From contig NZ_ATZJ01000012.1 in NCBI RefSeq assembly GCF_000428145.1, forward strand, positions 21,702-85,701: 64,000 bases of DNA, in the 5' to 3' direction. The stretch comes from Chitinilyticum litopenaei DSM 21440. GTDB lineage: Bacteria > Pseudomonadota > Gammaproteobacteria > Burkholderiales > Chitinibacteraceae. Positions 7,463 to 15,750 of this stretch are shown here, in pieces. The notes under the pieces were generated by a model, which did not search any database, was not told the origin of the DNA, and worked only from the letters and a program-made list of their open reading frames with translations. Position numbers and translations under genes: made by a program. Position 1 is the stretch's first letter, and the number at the start of each line of letters is the position of its first letter.

Positions 7463-9796
7463 ATGTCAGTAAGCAAGCGGGTGTTGGCCGCCATTGGCTT
7501 GATCAATGTGCTGGGTATCGTGGTGCTGGTGCTGCTGGTGAATCAGCTGGCAGCGCAAAGCGTGGGCTTGCAGGTGCTGATCTGGGGGGTGGGTCTGGCG
7601 GTGCTGCTTGTGCTGCAGGCACTGGTGATCGGGCATCTGCTCAAGCCGCTGGGCGTGCTGCAGGCCACCATGCGCCATCTGGCCGAAAGTGGCGGCGATC
7701 TGACAACCCGGTTGCCGGAAAACGGTGGTGCCGAGTTTGCCGACATTGCCCACGGCTTCAATCACTTCGCCACCGCTTTGCAGGGTACCTTTCGTGAAGT
7801 CCAGCGTGATATGGAAGGCCTGTCGCTGGGGCTGCGCGAGCTGACCACCGTGACCGGCCAACTGGTCAAGGACAGTCACACCCAGTCCGATTTTGCAGCT
7901 GCCTCGGCCGCAGCGGTGGAAGAAATCACCGTCAGCATCACCCACATCGCCGACAACGCCAACGATGTCGATGGCGTGGTGGCCGAGACCCAGCAATTGT
8001 CCGGCGTGAGCGCCGATGCCGTGCAGCGTGTGGCCGACGAGGTTGCGCGCATGTCGCGCAGTGTGCAGGAGCTGGGGCATACCATGAACGAGCTGGGCCA
8101 GCGTTCGCAGGAAATCGGCAGCATCGTCAGCGTGATTCAGGACATCGCCGAGCAGACCAATCTGCTGGCGCTGAACGCCGCCATCGAGGCGGCGCGCGCC
8201 GGCGAGCAGGGGCGCGGCTTTGCCGTGGTCGCCGACGAGGTGCGCAAGCTCGCCGAGCGCAGCGCCAAGGCGACCGTCGAAATCAAGGAGCGCATCAGCA
8301 AGGTCAGCGAGGAAACCCAGCTCGCGGTGGCCACGATGGGCGCGACCGCGCAAAGCGTGTCTGGCAGCGCCGAGCGTGCCGAAGAGGCGCGGCGTTCGAT
8401 GCTGGACATCGGCAGCCGCATGCAGCATGTCTACACGGCCGTGCGCGAGATCGCCGAATCCACCCGCGAACAAACGGCCTCGAGCACCACGATGGCGCGC
8501 TCGGCCGAACAGATCAATGCCATGTCGCAGTCCACCGACTCGGCACTGCAGCAGGCCAAGCGCGCGCTCGAGCAGCTCGACGGCCGCGCCCGCGAGCTGA
8601 TGGAGGCCGTGGGGCGCTTCCGCCTGGATGACATTACCGTGCTGCATGGCTGGTTTGCCGCCAGCGGCTTTCGCGCCGTGGCCGACATCAAGGCCAGGCT
8701 GAACAAGATCGGCCACCACTGGGCCGACATGCACAGCGGCAAGGATGTGCCGGGCATGCTGAAAAAAGCGGTGGAAGAGGGCAAGCTGCCCACCGCGGCG
8801 GCGATCGGCGGCGTCAAAACCCAGAACTGGGCCGGCAAGGGCGTGCTGGCCAATATGGATCAGCTGGCCGCCGAACAGCGCTGGGGGCAAATTCTGCCCA
8901 AGGTGCTGGATGACATGATGCATGCCGATGGTCACTATGTGGCCGTGCCGCTGGGCGTGGCGCGCGTGAATGTACTCTGGGTGAATACCCAGCTGATGCG
9001 CCGGGTGAATGTCAATCGCCCACCGGCCAGCTGGGACGAGTTCTTCGGCATTTGCGACCGACTGGTGCAGGCCGGCATCACGCCGATCGCGCACAGCGAG
9101 GTGAAATGGCAGGTGGCCACGCTGTTCGAGGCGGTCTCCTTGGGGCTGTGCGGCGCCAACTGGTATCTCGCCGCATTCAGCAAGCTCGACCAGTCGGCGC
9201 TGAACGGGCCGCAAACGATCAGGGCACTGGAAACCTTCCGCCGGCTCAAGCCTTACTGTTCTCCCGATCCGGTCGGGCGGGAATGGAATCTGGTCACTGC
9301 CGACATCATCAATGGCCGCGCGGCCATGCAGCTGATGGGCGACTGGGTGAAGGGCGAATTCGACACCGCCGGCAAGGCGCCTGGTAGCGACTACCTGTTC
9401 TGGGCCGCGCCCAACCAGGCCGGCGAATACAGCTTTGCGGCCGACACGCTGACGCTGTTCCGCCAGGACGATCCGGTGCGCCACAAGGCGCAGCGCGATT
9501 TTGCCGAGCTGCTGATGAGCAGCGAGGCGCAGGTCGCCTACAACAAGCACAAGGGCAGCATCCCGGCCCGTACCGACATCGACCACAACCAGCTGGATGC
9601 CTATGGGCGCGATTCGGCCAAGGATTTCGCACAGGCCGCCAGCAAGAACGTGCTCGTGCCGTCCTGGGCGCACAATATGGCCGTGCAGGACGACATGAAA
9701 AAGGCGCTGATCGAAGTCGTTTACGAGTACTGGGCCAATGACGGCATGAGCGCCGCCGCCGCCGCGGCCAAGCTTGCCGCCACGGCCAGACGCTGA
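7463..9796 (+). CDS. chemoreceptor fused to a solute-binding-protein-like domain
   Basis: 777 residues with a GAGGGAGA ribosome site before ATG 7463. Residues about 7-29 and 36-57 are two membrane helices with only a few residues between them, so there is no periplasmic ligand domain. A HAMP-like linker follows, then the MCP signalling domain with the conserved hairpin tip at about 222-268 (QDIAEQTNLLALNAAIEAAR, GRGFAVVADEVRKLAERS). From about residue 390 to the end lies a complete family-1-type ABC sugar-binding-protein-like domain (FAVPLGVARVNVLWVN-like strand, PPASWDEFF, GRAAMQLMGDWVKGEF, FPADTLTLF-like FAADTLTLF). By topology this domain is cytoplasmic, which is unusual. The gene is monocistronic. 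It may sense an internal sugar or a metabolic cue; that is inference. Confidence 0.85.
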   Translation: MSVSKRVLAAIGLINVLGIVVLVLLVNQLAAQSVGLQVLIWGVGLAVLLVLQALVIGHLLKPLGVLQATMRHLAESGGDLTTRLPENGGAEFADIAHGFNHFATALQGTFREVQRDMEGLSLGLRELTTVTGQLVKDSHTQSDFAAASAAAVEEITVSITHIADNANDVDGVVAETQQLSGVSADAVQRVADEVARMSRSVQELGHTMNELGQRSQEIGSIVSVIQDIAEQTNLLALNAAIEAARAGEQGRGFAVVADEVRKLAERSAKATVEIKERISKVSEETQLAVATMGATAQSVSGSAERAEEARRSMLDIGSRMQHVYTAVREIAESTREQTASSTTMARSAEQINAMSQSTDSALQQAKRALEQLDGRARELMEAVGRFRLDDITVLHGWFAASGFRAVADIKARLNKIGHHWADMHSGKDVPGMLKKAVEEGKLPTAAAIGGVKTQNWAGKGVLANMDQLAAEQRWGQILPKVLDDMMHADGHYVAVPLGVARVNVLWVNTQLMRRVNVNRPPASWDEFFGICDRLVQAGITPIAHSEVKWQVATLFEAVSLGLCGANWYLAAFSKLDQSALNGPQTIRALETFRRLKPYCSPDPVGREWNLVTADIINGRAAMQLMGDWVKGEFDTAGKAPGSDYLFWAAPNQAGEYSFAADTLTLFRQDDPVRHKAQRDFAELLMSSEAQVAYNKHKGSIPARTDIDHNQLDAYGRDSAKDFAQAASKNVLVPSWAHNMAVQDDMKKALIEVVYEYWANDGMSAAAAAAKLAATARR

Positions 9797-10003
9797 CCTG
9801 GCCGGTGCGGCACCGCTGCCACCTGCGGGTGGTCATGGTGGCAGCGCAGGCGACTCAGCCGGGAATCGCATCCAGTGCAGGGCGTGCATAGGCGCAGAGG
9901 ACAGACACCTTGCTGCCCTTTCTGCTGTGCCTTGTTGCGTCCGGGCCCTGGGTCTGCGCTTGGCCTTGCACGTGATTGAACAGGCTCCAGGGCGTGCTCA
10001 TGC

Positions 10004-10009
10004 TAGAAT
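10004..10009 (+). promoter_or_regulatory. putative -10 element upstream of aroC
   Basis: TAGAAT about 50 bp before the aroC start in the 263-bp gap after the chemoreceptor gene. No convincing -35 is seen. The rest of the gap (9797-9990) shows no gene or repeat. Confidence 0.35.
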
Positions 10010-10059
10010 CGCGGCTTTGATTTTGATGTGCGGCTGCGTGCGCCGCGATGGGAGTCGAG

Positions 10060-11160
10060 ATGTCGGGCAATACGCTGGGTCTGCTGTTTACCGTAACTTC
10101 GTTTGGCGAGTCGCATGGCCCGGCCATCGGCTGTGTCGTCGATGGCTGCCCTCCGGGAATGGCGCTGACGGCCGAGGACATCCAGATCGAGCTGGATCGC
10201 CGCAAGCCCGGCACCAGCCGCCACGTGACCCAGCGCCGCGAACCCGACCAGGTGGAAATCCTCTCCGGCGTGTTCGAGGGCAAGACCACGGGCACCTCGA
10301 TTGGCCTGTTGATCCGCAACACCGACCAGCGCAGCCACGATTACGGCAAGATTGCCGAGACCTTCCGCCCGGGGCACGCTGATTACACCTACTGGCACAA
10401 GTACGGCATCCGCGATTACCGTGGTGGCGGTCGCTCCAGCGCGCGCGAAACCGCGGTGCGTGTTGCCGCTGGCGCCATTGCCAAGAAATGGCTGAAGGAA
10501 AAATACGGCGTGGTGATCCGCGCCTACATGAGCCAGCTGGGCGAAATCGACATTCCCTTCGAGAGCTGGGACGAGGTGGGCAACAACCCCTTCTTTGCAC
10601 CCAATGCCGGGATAGTCCAGCAGCTCGAAGACTACATGGACGCCATCCGCAAGGAACGTGACTCGGTTGGCGCGAAAATTACCGTGGTCGCCGAAAATGT
10701 GCCGGTGGGCTGGGGCGAGCCGGTGTATGACCGCCTGGATGCCGACATCGCGTTCAACATGATGAACATCAACGCCGTGAAGGGCGTGGAAATCGGCGCC
10801 GGTTTCAAGTCGGTGGCCCAGCGCGGCAGCGAACACTGCGACGAGCTGACCCCGCAGGGCTTTGCTGCCAATGAGGCGGGCGGCATTCTCGGCGGCATCT
10901 CCACCGGCCAGGATATCGTGGTGAATATCGCGATCAAGCCGACGTCCAGCATCGCGCAGGAGCGCCATTCGATCGACAAGGATGGCAATCCGGTGCTGAT
11001 GGCCACGACCGGCCGCCATGACCCCTGCGTCGGCATCCGTGCCGCGCCGATTGCCGAAGCCATGCTGGCGCTGACGCTGATCGACCACGCGCTGCGCCAC
11101 CGCGCCCAATGCGCTGACGTCGTGGTGAATACACCGCGCATCCCCGGCCGCATCGCCTGA
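10060..11160 (+). CDS. aroC: chorismate synthase
   Basis: 366 residues. Converts EPSP to chorismate, last step of the shikimate pathway, using reduced FMN. Family signatures are GESHGPAIGCVVDGCPPG near the N-terminus, GGRSSARETAxRVAAGA-like GGGRSSARETAVRVAAGA, and RHDPCVGIRAxPIAEAM-like RHDPCVGIRAAPIAEAM. Start ATG 10060 (MSGNTLG) is preferred over ATG 10048 because GGGAG precedes it at proper distance and family members begin there. A membrane protein gene follows after 13 bp. Confidence 0.97.
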   Translation: MSGNTLGLLFTVTSFGESHGPAIGCVVDGCPPGMALTAEDIQIELDRRKPGTSRHVTQRREPDQVEILSGVFEGKTTGTSIGLLIRNTDQRSHDYGKIAETFRPGHADYTYWHKYGIRDYRGGGRSSARETAVRVAAGAIAKKWLKEKYGVVIRAYMSQLGEIDIPFESWDEVGNNPFFAPNAGIVQQLEDYMDAIRKERDSVGAKITVVAENVPVGWGEPVYDRLDADIAFNMMNINAVKGVEIGAGFKSVAQRGSEHCDELTPQGFAANEAGGILGGISTGQDIVVNIAIKPTSSIAQERHSIDKDGNPVLMATTGRHDPCVGIRAAPIAEAMLALTLIDHALRHRAQCADVVVNTPRIPGRIA

Positions 11161-11173
11161 GCCGCGTCTGCGC

Positions 11174-11737
11174 ATGAGCCGCATCCCCGCCGAAGTCGAG
11201 CACCTGTTCGCCGCCGAGCGCGAGGGCTGGACGCGGGTATCCGGCCTGGCGCTCGCGGCCATTGCGCTGGGCACGCTGTGGGTGCTCTGGCAGGCGCTGG
11301 GTGGTGACCAGTGGGTGCCGCTGCTCGATGGCGCCAACCTGCTGTTTCACGAAGCGGGCCATCCGCTGTTCGGCATCGTCAGCGAGCGCCTGACCGTCTA
11401 TGGCGGCACGCTGGGCCAACTGGTGTTTCCCTGTGTGGTGCTCTGGCATTTCTGGCGCCGGCGCGAAAGCGCCAGTGCTGGTGTCGCCGCGCTGTGGCTG
11501 CTGGAAAACGGCCTGAACATCGGCCGCTACATGGCCGATGCCCGCGCGCAGCAGCTGCCGCTGGTCGGCAATGGCGAGCATGACTGGACCGAGATCCTCA
11601 GCCGCTGGGGCATGCTGCAACTGGATACCCTGCTGGCCGGCCTGCTGCGCGGCGCCTGCGTGCTGGGCATGCTGGCGGTGCTGCTCGTACTGGCGCGCTG
11701 CTGGTGGTTGCGGCGCGCGGAGGCCGGTTTTGACTGA
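11174..11737 (+). CDS. integral membrane protein with HEAGH motif
   Basis: 187 residues, three or four hydrophobic helices (about 24-44, 80-95, 105-115, 150-175). The segment LLFHEAGHPLFGI carries an HExxH-type sequence as in zinc metallopeptidases, and QLVFPCVVLWHF follows, so it may be a small M50-like membrane protease or a degenerate relative. The function is not known. It lies 13 bp behind aroC and may be co-transcribed, although no good ribosome site is visible. Confidence 0.7.
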   Translation: MSRIPAEVEHLFAAEREGWTRVSGLALAAIALGTLWVLWQALGGDQWVPLLDGANLLFHEAGHPLFGIVSERLTVYGGTLGQLVFPCVVLWHFWRRRESASAGVAALWLLENGLNIGRYMADARAQQLPLVGNGEHDWTEILSRWGMLQLDTLLAGLLRGACVLGMLAVLLVLARCWWLRRAEAGFD

Positions 11738-11788
11738 GCTGCCCGGCAGGCATGGCAGCACGGAACGGGTGGCTCGTGGTTTTTACTT

Positions 11789-11847
11789 GGGTATATGCCG
11801 GAAGCCCTTTCTCTGCAAAGGCTTCATGGAGATACAATGATGCGTAT
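11789..11847 (+). repeat. 59-bp GGGTAT element, copy 4
   Basis: GGGTAT 11789, GAAGCCCTTT-ctctg-CAAAGGCTTC stem-loop, ATACAA then GTAT at offset 53. The start codon of the next gene lies inside the last part of this copy. Confidence 0.8.
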
Positions 11848-12463
11848 ATTTGCCTTCCTGCTGGTTCTGCTGTGTACGGCCTGTGCGTCGCCGCAATTCG
11901 TCGCCCAGGTGAGCAGTCGCAGCACGCTCACTGCCAGCGCGCCGCTGGCCGGCAAGCGTTTTGTCATCGAGCGCAAGGCCGGGCAGGAGCAAAGCCTGGC
12001 GCGGCAGGACTATGAAGCCCAGGTGAGCGCCGCGCTGAAGCAGCGCGGCATGGTGCAGGTTGGCGACAGCCGCTTTGCCGACTGGCTGGTCCAGTTTGAT
12101 TACCGGCTGACCGGTCCGCTGAAAAGCACGACGTCCACGCCCTTCTGGGGCACGGTCGGCATCGGTACCGGCGGCTGGCATGGCGTGGGAATCGGCATGA
12201 CCATCCCGATTTTCCAGGAGATGATCGCCACCACCTACTTTGGCCGCGAGCTGAATCTGGACATTTACGACCCGCGTGCGCTGCAAAGCGGGCAGTTTGC
12301 CAAGCTGTATGAAAGCCGGGCGCTGAACGCCAGCCCGGAAAACGTGCTGGAGCCCGCCGTGCCCTGGCTGATCCGCGCCGTATTCCAGGAGTTCCCCGTG
12401 GCCGGCAACAGCCGGCGCGAAGTACGCCTGCCGCTGACGCCGCCCGCCGGCAGCCAGCCCTGA
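11837..12463 (+). CDS. DUF4136-type lipoprotein
   Basis: 208 residues (207 from the second ATG at 11840). The N-terminus is a short hydrophobic signal with lipobox-like LLCTAC-A, so a lipoprotein is likely. The body (IERKxGQEQSLARQDYEAQVSAAL, SRFADWLVQFDYRL, then a Gly-rich TVGIGTGGWHGVGIGM stretch and a conserved C-terminal VPWLIRAVFQEFP) fits the DUF4136 family of outer-membrane-associated lipoproteins. Its start codon lies inside a dispersed 59-bp element, so the repeat supplies the leader and maybe the ribosome-binding context (GGAGATACA). Confidence 0.8.
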   Translation: MMRIFAFLLVLLCTACASPQFVAQVSSRSTLTASAPLAGKRFVIERKAGQEQSLARQDYEAQVSAALKQRGMVQVGDSRFADWLVQFDYRLTGPLKSTTSTPFWGTVGIGTGGWHGVGIGMTIPIFQEMIATTYFGRELNLDIYDPRALQSGQFAKLYESRALNASPENVLEPAVPWLIRAVFQEFPVAGNSRREVRLPLTPPAGSQP

Positions 12464-12491
12464 GCCGCCCTTTTCCGAGAAGAGTTTCCGC

Positions 12492-13331
12492 GTGACACCC
12501 GATCAATATTGCGAAGACAAGGCCGCGAAAAGCGGCTCCAGTTTCTATGCCAGCTTTCGTTTCCTGCCCACGGACAAGCGCCGCGCCATCACCGCCTTGT
12601 ACGCCTTTTGCCGCGAGGTGGACGATGTCGTTGATGAAACGCATGATGAACAGGTCGCGCGCACCACGCTCAACTGGTGGCGCGGCGAGATCGACCAGAT
12701 GTACGCTGGCAACCCCCAGCATCCCGTCACGCGCGCCCTGCTGCCGGCGGTGAAGGCCTACGATCTGCAGCGCGAGCATTTTCTGGAAATCATCGACGGC
12801 ATGCAGATGGATCTGGACGTGCCGCGCTACAACGCCTTCAAGGACCTGCAACTGTACTGCTATCGCGTCGCCTCGGTCGTCGGCATTCTGGTGGCCGGCA
12901 TTTTCGGCTACCAGGATCGCAAGACGCTGAAATACGCGCACGATCTGGGCATCGCCTTCCAGCTCACCAACATCATCCGCGATGTCGGCGAAGACCTGCG
13001 GCGCGGTCGCGTTTACCTGCCGGTGGAGGAACTGCAGCGCTTCAATGTGCCGATGGATGACCTCAGCCATTACCGCGAAACACCCGAATTCCGCGCCCTG
13101 ATGGAGTTCCAGATCGAGCGGGCGGAACAATTCTATGACCAGGCGCTGGCGCAGCTGCCGAAGGTGGATCGCAAGAATCAGCGCTGCGGGCTCATCATGG
13201 CCGCCATCTATCGCACCACCTTGCAGGAAATCCGCAAGGATGGCGCCGAAAAGGTGCTCAACCAGCGCCTGAGCCTGGGCGGCGCGCGCAAGATCTGGCT
13301 GGCCTGGCGCGCCTGGTGGCAGAACCGCTGA
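12492..13331 (+). CDS. hpnD: presqualene diphosphate synthase HpnD
   Basis: 279 residues from GTG 12492. Head-to-head prenyl synthase of the squalene/phytoene family, making presqualene diphosphate (or, with partners, squalene) from farnesyl diphosphate. Both Asp-rich motifs are present: CREVDDVVDE (about 38-47) and LTNIIRDVGEDLRRGRVYLP (about 157-176). SFYASFRFLP and RRAITALYAFCR are family hallmarks. hpnE follows after 28 bp. No hpnC homologue is adjacent. Confidence 0.94.
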   Translation: MTPDQYCEDKAAKSGSSFYASFRFLPTDKRRAITALYAFCREVDDVVDETHDEQVARTTLNWWRGEIDQMYAGNPQHPVTRALLPAVKAYDLQREHFLEIIDGMQMDLDVPRYNAFKDLQLYCYRVASVVGILVAGIFGYQDRKTLKYAHDLGIAFQLTNIIRDVGEDLRRGRVYLPVEELQRFNVPMDDLSHYRETPEFRALMEFQIERAEQFYDQALAQLPKVDRKNQRCGLIMAAIYRTTLQEIRKDGAEKVLNQRLSLGGARKIWLAWRAWWQNR

Positions 13332-13359
13332 TGCTTGCCTGTTTCCCGGTTGGCAGGGC

Positions 13360-14694
13360 ATGACGGCCTCCCGCATTGCCATCATCGGCGGCGGTTACGC
13401 CGGCATGGCCGCTGCCGTGACGCTGGCGGCGGCCGGTGCGCGCGTGTGCGTGTTCGAAGGCGCAAAGACACTGGGTGGCCGTGCCCGTGCCGTCGAGCTC
13501 GACGGCCGGCTGCTCGACAATGGCCAGCACATCCTCATCGGCGCCTACCGCACCTTGCTGGGGCTGATGCAGCAGGTGGGCGTGGCGGAAGCGACGGCGC
13601 TGCTGCGCCTGCCGCTGACGCTGCAGCAGCGGGTTCCGCGTGGCGAGGCCCGGGGCGACTTCCGCATGGTCGCGCCCGACTGGCCGGCGCCGCTGCACAG
13701 CCTGGGTGCGCTGCTGGGCGCGCAGGGACTGGCCTGGCGCGAAAAATTCAGCCTGGCGCGCTTGCTGCTGCAGGCACAGCTGGGCGGTTTCCGGCTCAAA
13801 CAGGATGGCACGGTGCTCGACTGGCTGCGTGCCGGCGGGCAGTCGCCAGCGCTGATCGAACGCTTCTGGCAGCCGCTGACGGTCGCCGCCCTCAATACCC
13901 CGCTGGAAAGCGCCTCCGCGCAAGTGCTGCTCACCGTCTTGCGTGACAGCCTGCTGGGCGCGCGGCGCGATGGCGATCTGCTGATTCCGCGCATCGATTT
14001 CACCGCGCTGTTCCCGCAGCCGGCCGCCGACTGGCTGGCGCAGCGCGACGGCGAAGTCCGCTGCAGCACACCGGTGCGCGCGCTGGCGCGCGAAGAGGCG
14101 GGCTGGCGGATCAATGACGGAGCAGAGCGCTTTGCCGCCGTGGTGCTCGCCGTGTCGCCGCAACGGGCGTCTGCGCTGCTGCCCGAGCAGGCCGCGCTTG
14201 CCCCGCTGCGCGCGACACTGAGCGCCTTCCGCTATCAGCCCATCCAGACCGTCTACCTGCAGTATGCCGAGACGGTAAGGCTGGATCTGCCCATGCAGGG
14301 CGTGGCTGGCGGGCTGTGCCAGTGGGTGTTCGACCGTGGCCGGATTCACGGTACGCCGGGGCTGCTGGCCGTGGTGCTGTCGGCGCGCGGCGCATACAGC
14401 GACTGGGATGCCGCGACGCTGGCCGGGCGCGTGCATGCGGAACTGCAGCAGTTTTTTGCGCTCGACCAGGCACCGCGCTGGCATCGCGTGATTCATGAAA
14501 AGCGTGCCACCTTTGCCTGCACACCGGGGCTGCCGCGTCCGGGCAATGCCAGTGGCGTGGCCGGATTGTGGCTGGCCGGCGATTACACGGCCAGCGCTGA
14601 CGGCAACGGCGATTATCCGGCCACGCTGGAAGCCGCCGCACGCAGCGGCGTGGCGGCTGCGCAGGGTGTGCTGCGCGAGACGGGCATGCTGTGA
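13360..14694 (+). CDS. hpnE: hydroxysqualene dehydroxylase HpnE
   Basis: 444 residues. FAD-dependent amine-oxidase-like enzyme that reduces hydroxysqualene to squalene. The dinucleotide motif IAIIGGGYAGMAAAVTLA opens the protein; LGGRARAVELDGRLLDNGQHILIGAY-like text (GGRARAVELDG, DNGQHILIGAY) is the family signature, and GLWLAGDYTASADGNGDYPA near the C-terminus is the second FAD motif. It forms a pair with hpnD; the squalene cyclase gene is not in the window. Confidence 0.93.
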   Translation: MTASRIAIIGGGYAGMAAAVTLAAAGARVCVFEGAKTLGGRARAVELDGRLLDNGQHILIGAYRTLLGLMQQVGVAEATALLRLPLTLQQRVPRGEARGDFRMVAPDWPAPLHSLGALLGAQGLAWREKFSLARLLLQAQLGGFRLKQDGTVLDWLRAGGQSPALIERFWQPLTVAALNTPLESASAQVLLTVLRDSLLGARRDGDLLIPRIDFTALFPQPAADWLAQRDGEVRCSTPVRALAREEAGWRINDGAERFAAVVLAVSPQRASALLPEQAALAPLRATLSAFRYQPIQTVYLQYAETVRLDLPMQGVAGGLCQWVFDRGRIHGTPGLLAVVLSARGAYSDWDAATLAGRVHAELQQFFALDQAPRWHRVIHEKRATFACTPGLPRPGNASGVAGLWLAGDYTASADGNGDYPATLEAAARSGVAAAQGVLRETGML

Positions 14695-14733
14695 GACTAT
14701 GTGTCAGGACAATGAGATGTAGTCATATTTTGT

Positions 14734-14792
14734 GGGTATGTGCCTGTGGCTCATGCCAGGAAAGGGTTTCAGGTCAATACATTAATATGTAT
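14734..14792 (+). repeat. 59-bp GGGTAT element, copy 5
   Basis: GGGTAT 14734, CTGTGGCTCATG..AAAGGGTTTCAG arms, ATACAT-TAAT-ATGTAT with the terminal GTAT at offset 53. Forms most of the leader of the SDR gene, whose ATG is 18 bp further on. Confidence 0.8.
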
Positions 14793-14809
14793 TGCCATTG
14801 GGGAAGACA

Positions 14810-15568
14810 ATGAGTGATTGGAAACATTATCAGGCGCCCGCCGATGCACTGGCTGGCCGGGTCATTCTGGTGACCGGCGCGGGGCAGGGCATCGGTGCGG
14901 CTGCCGCGCTGGCCTATGCCCGGCATGGTGCCACGGTGATCCTGCTGGGGCGCAACGAGAAAAAGCTGGCGCGCACCTACGATGCGATCGAAGCCGCGGG
15001 CGGCGCGCAACCGGCCGCCATTCCCATGGATCTGGCCAAGATCGGCGAAACCGAAATCGCCCAGCTGGGCATCACGCTGCGCAAGGAATTCGGCCGGCTG
15101 GACGGCATTCTGCATGCCGCCAACGGCTTTTCCTTCCTGTCGCCGCTGACGAACCAGAAGCTCGACGAATGGGTGGACATGTTCAAGGTCAATGTCGCGG
15201 CGCCGTTTGCCATCAATCGCGGCCTGCTGCCGCTGTTGAGCCAGGCGCCCGATGCGGCCATCGTGCACCTGGGGGAAAGTCATGCGCTGGCGCCCGCTGC
15301 CTTCTGGGGGGGCTATAGCGTGAGCCGTGCAGGGCAGAAAAATCTGGTCGAGATCGCCGCCAGCGAGTGGGACAACCTGCCGCAGCTGCGCATCAACCTG
15401 CTGGTGCCCGGTCCCATCCAGTCGCCCTTCCGGCTGGCGACCCATCCGGCCGAACCGCGCGACAGCCTGCCGCCAACCGAAGCCATCCTGCCGGCGCTGC
15501 TGTACTGGATGAGCGCGGCCAGTGCCGGCCAGAGCGGGCGCACGCTGTGCTTTGCCGAGGCCGGATAG
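14810..15568 (+). CDS. YciK-like short-chain dehydrogenase with altered catalytic residues
   Basis: 252 residues. The Rossmann motif VTGAGQGIGAAAALAYARHG and LHAANGFSFLSPL (NxxG region replaced by HAANG) place it next to E. coli YciK. In the active site the usual YxxxK is YSVSR (codon CGT), and the expected catalytic serine position about 13 residues before the tyrosine is Glu (LGESHALAPA, Ser only one residue later). Activity as a classical SDR is therefore doubtful; a related function with Arg is possible. It is preceded by a 59-bp repeat and followed by a terminator at 15757. Confidence 0.85.
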   Translation: MSDWKHYQAPADALAGRVILVTGAGQGIGAAAALAYARHGATVILLGRNEKKLARTYDAIEAAGGAQPAAIPMDLAKIGETEIAQLGITLRKEFGRLDGILHAANGFSFLSPLTNQKLDEWVDMFKVNVAAPFAINRGLLPLLSQAPDAAIVHLGESHALAPAAFWGGYSVSRAGQKNLVEIAASEWDNLPQLRINLLVPGPIQSPFRLATHPAEPRDSLPPTEAILPALLYWMSAASAGQSGRTLCFAEAG

Positions 15569-15654
15569 CCCGGAGGGCCGCCGGTGGCTTGCGCATGGCG
15601 TACGCTGGGTGACTGTGAAAAATTCACGCTGCACCACAGCATGCGGGCTGGAAC

Positions 15655-15750
15655 CAATCCGGGGGAGGCCGGTCAGAATCAGTGATTCGGTTCCGTGCGA
15701 ATCCGATGTTGCCGCAACAGTGCGGGTGACATCACGCTCCAACTCTCCCT
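15655..15750 (+). promoter_or_regulatory. cobalamin-riboswitch-like sequence (weak, possibly remnant)
   Basis: GCCGGTC, then AATCAGTGATTC, GTGCGAATCCGATGT and CCGCAACAGTG occur in the order and rough spacing of the 5' half of AdoCbl riboswitches (compare the E. coli btuB leader pattern GCCGGTC..GTGCGAATC..GCGCAGC). The 3' half is not seen before the terminator at 15757, and no plus-strand gene follows. It may be a relic, a terminator-linked small RNA, or chance similarity. Confidence 0.2.

Noticed and set aside
7466..9673. 735-codon open frame opposite the chemoreceptor gene
   Set aside because: The plus-strand protein has clear MCP and solute-binding signatures; the reverse frame is low-complexity and has no motif.
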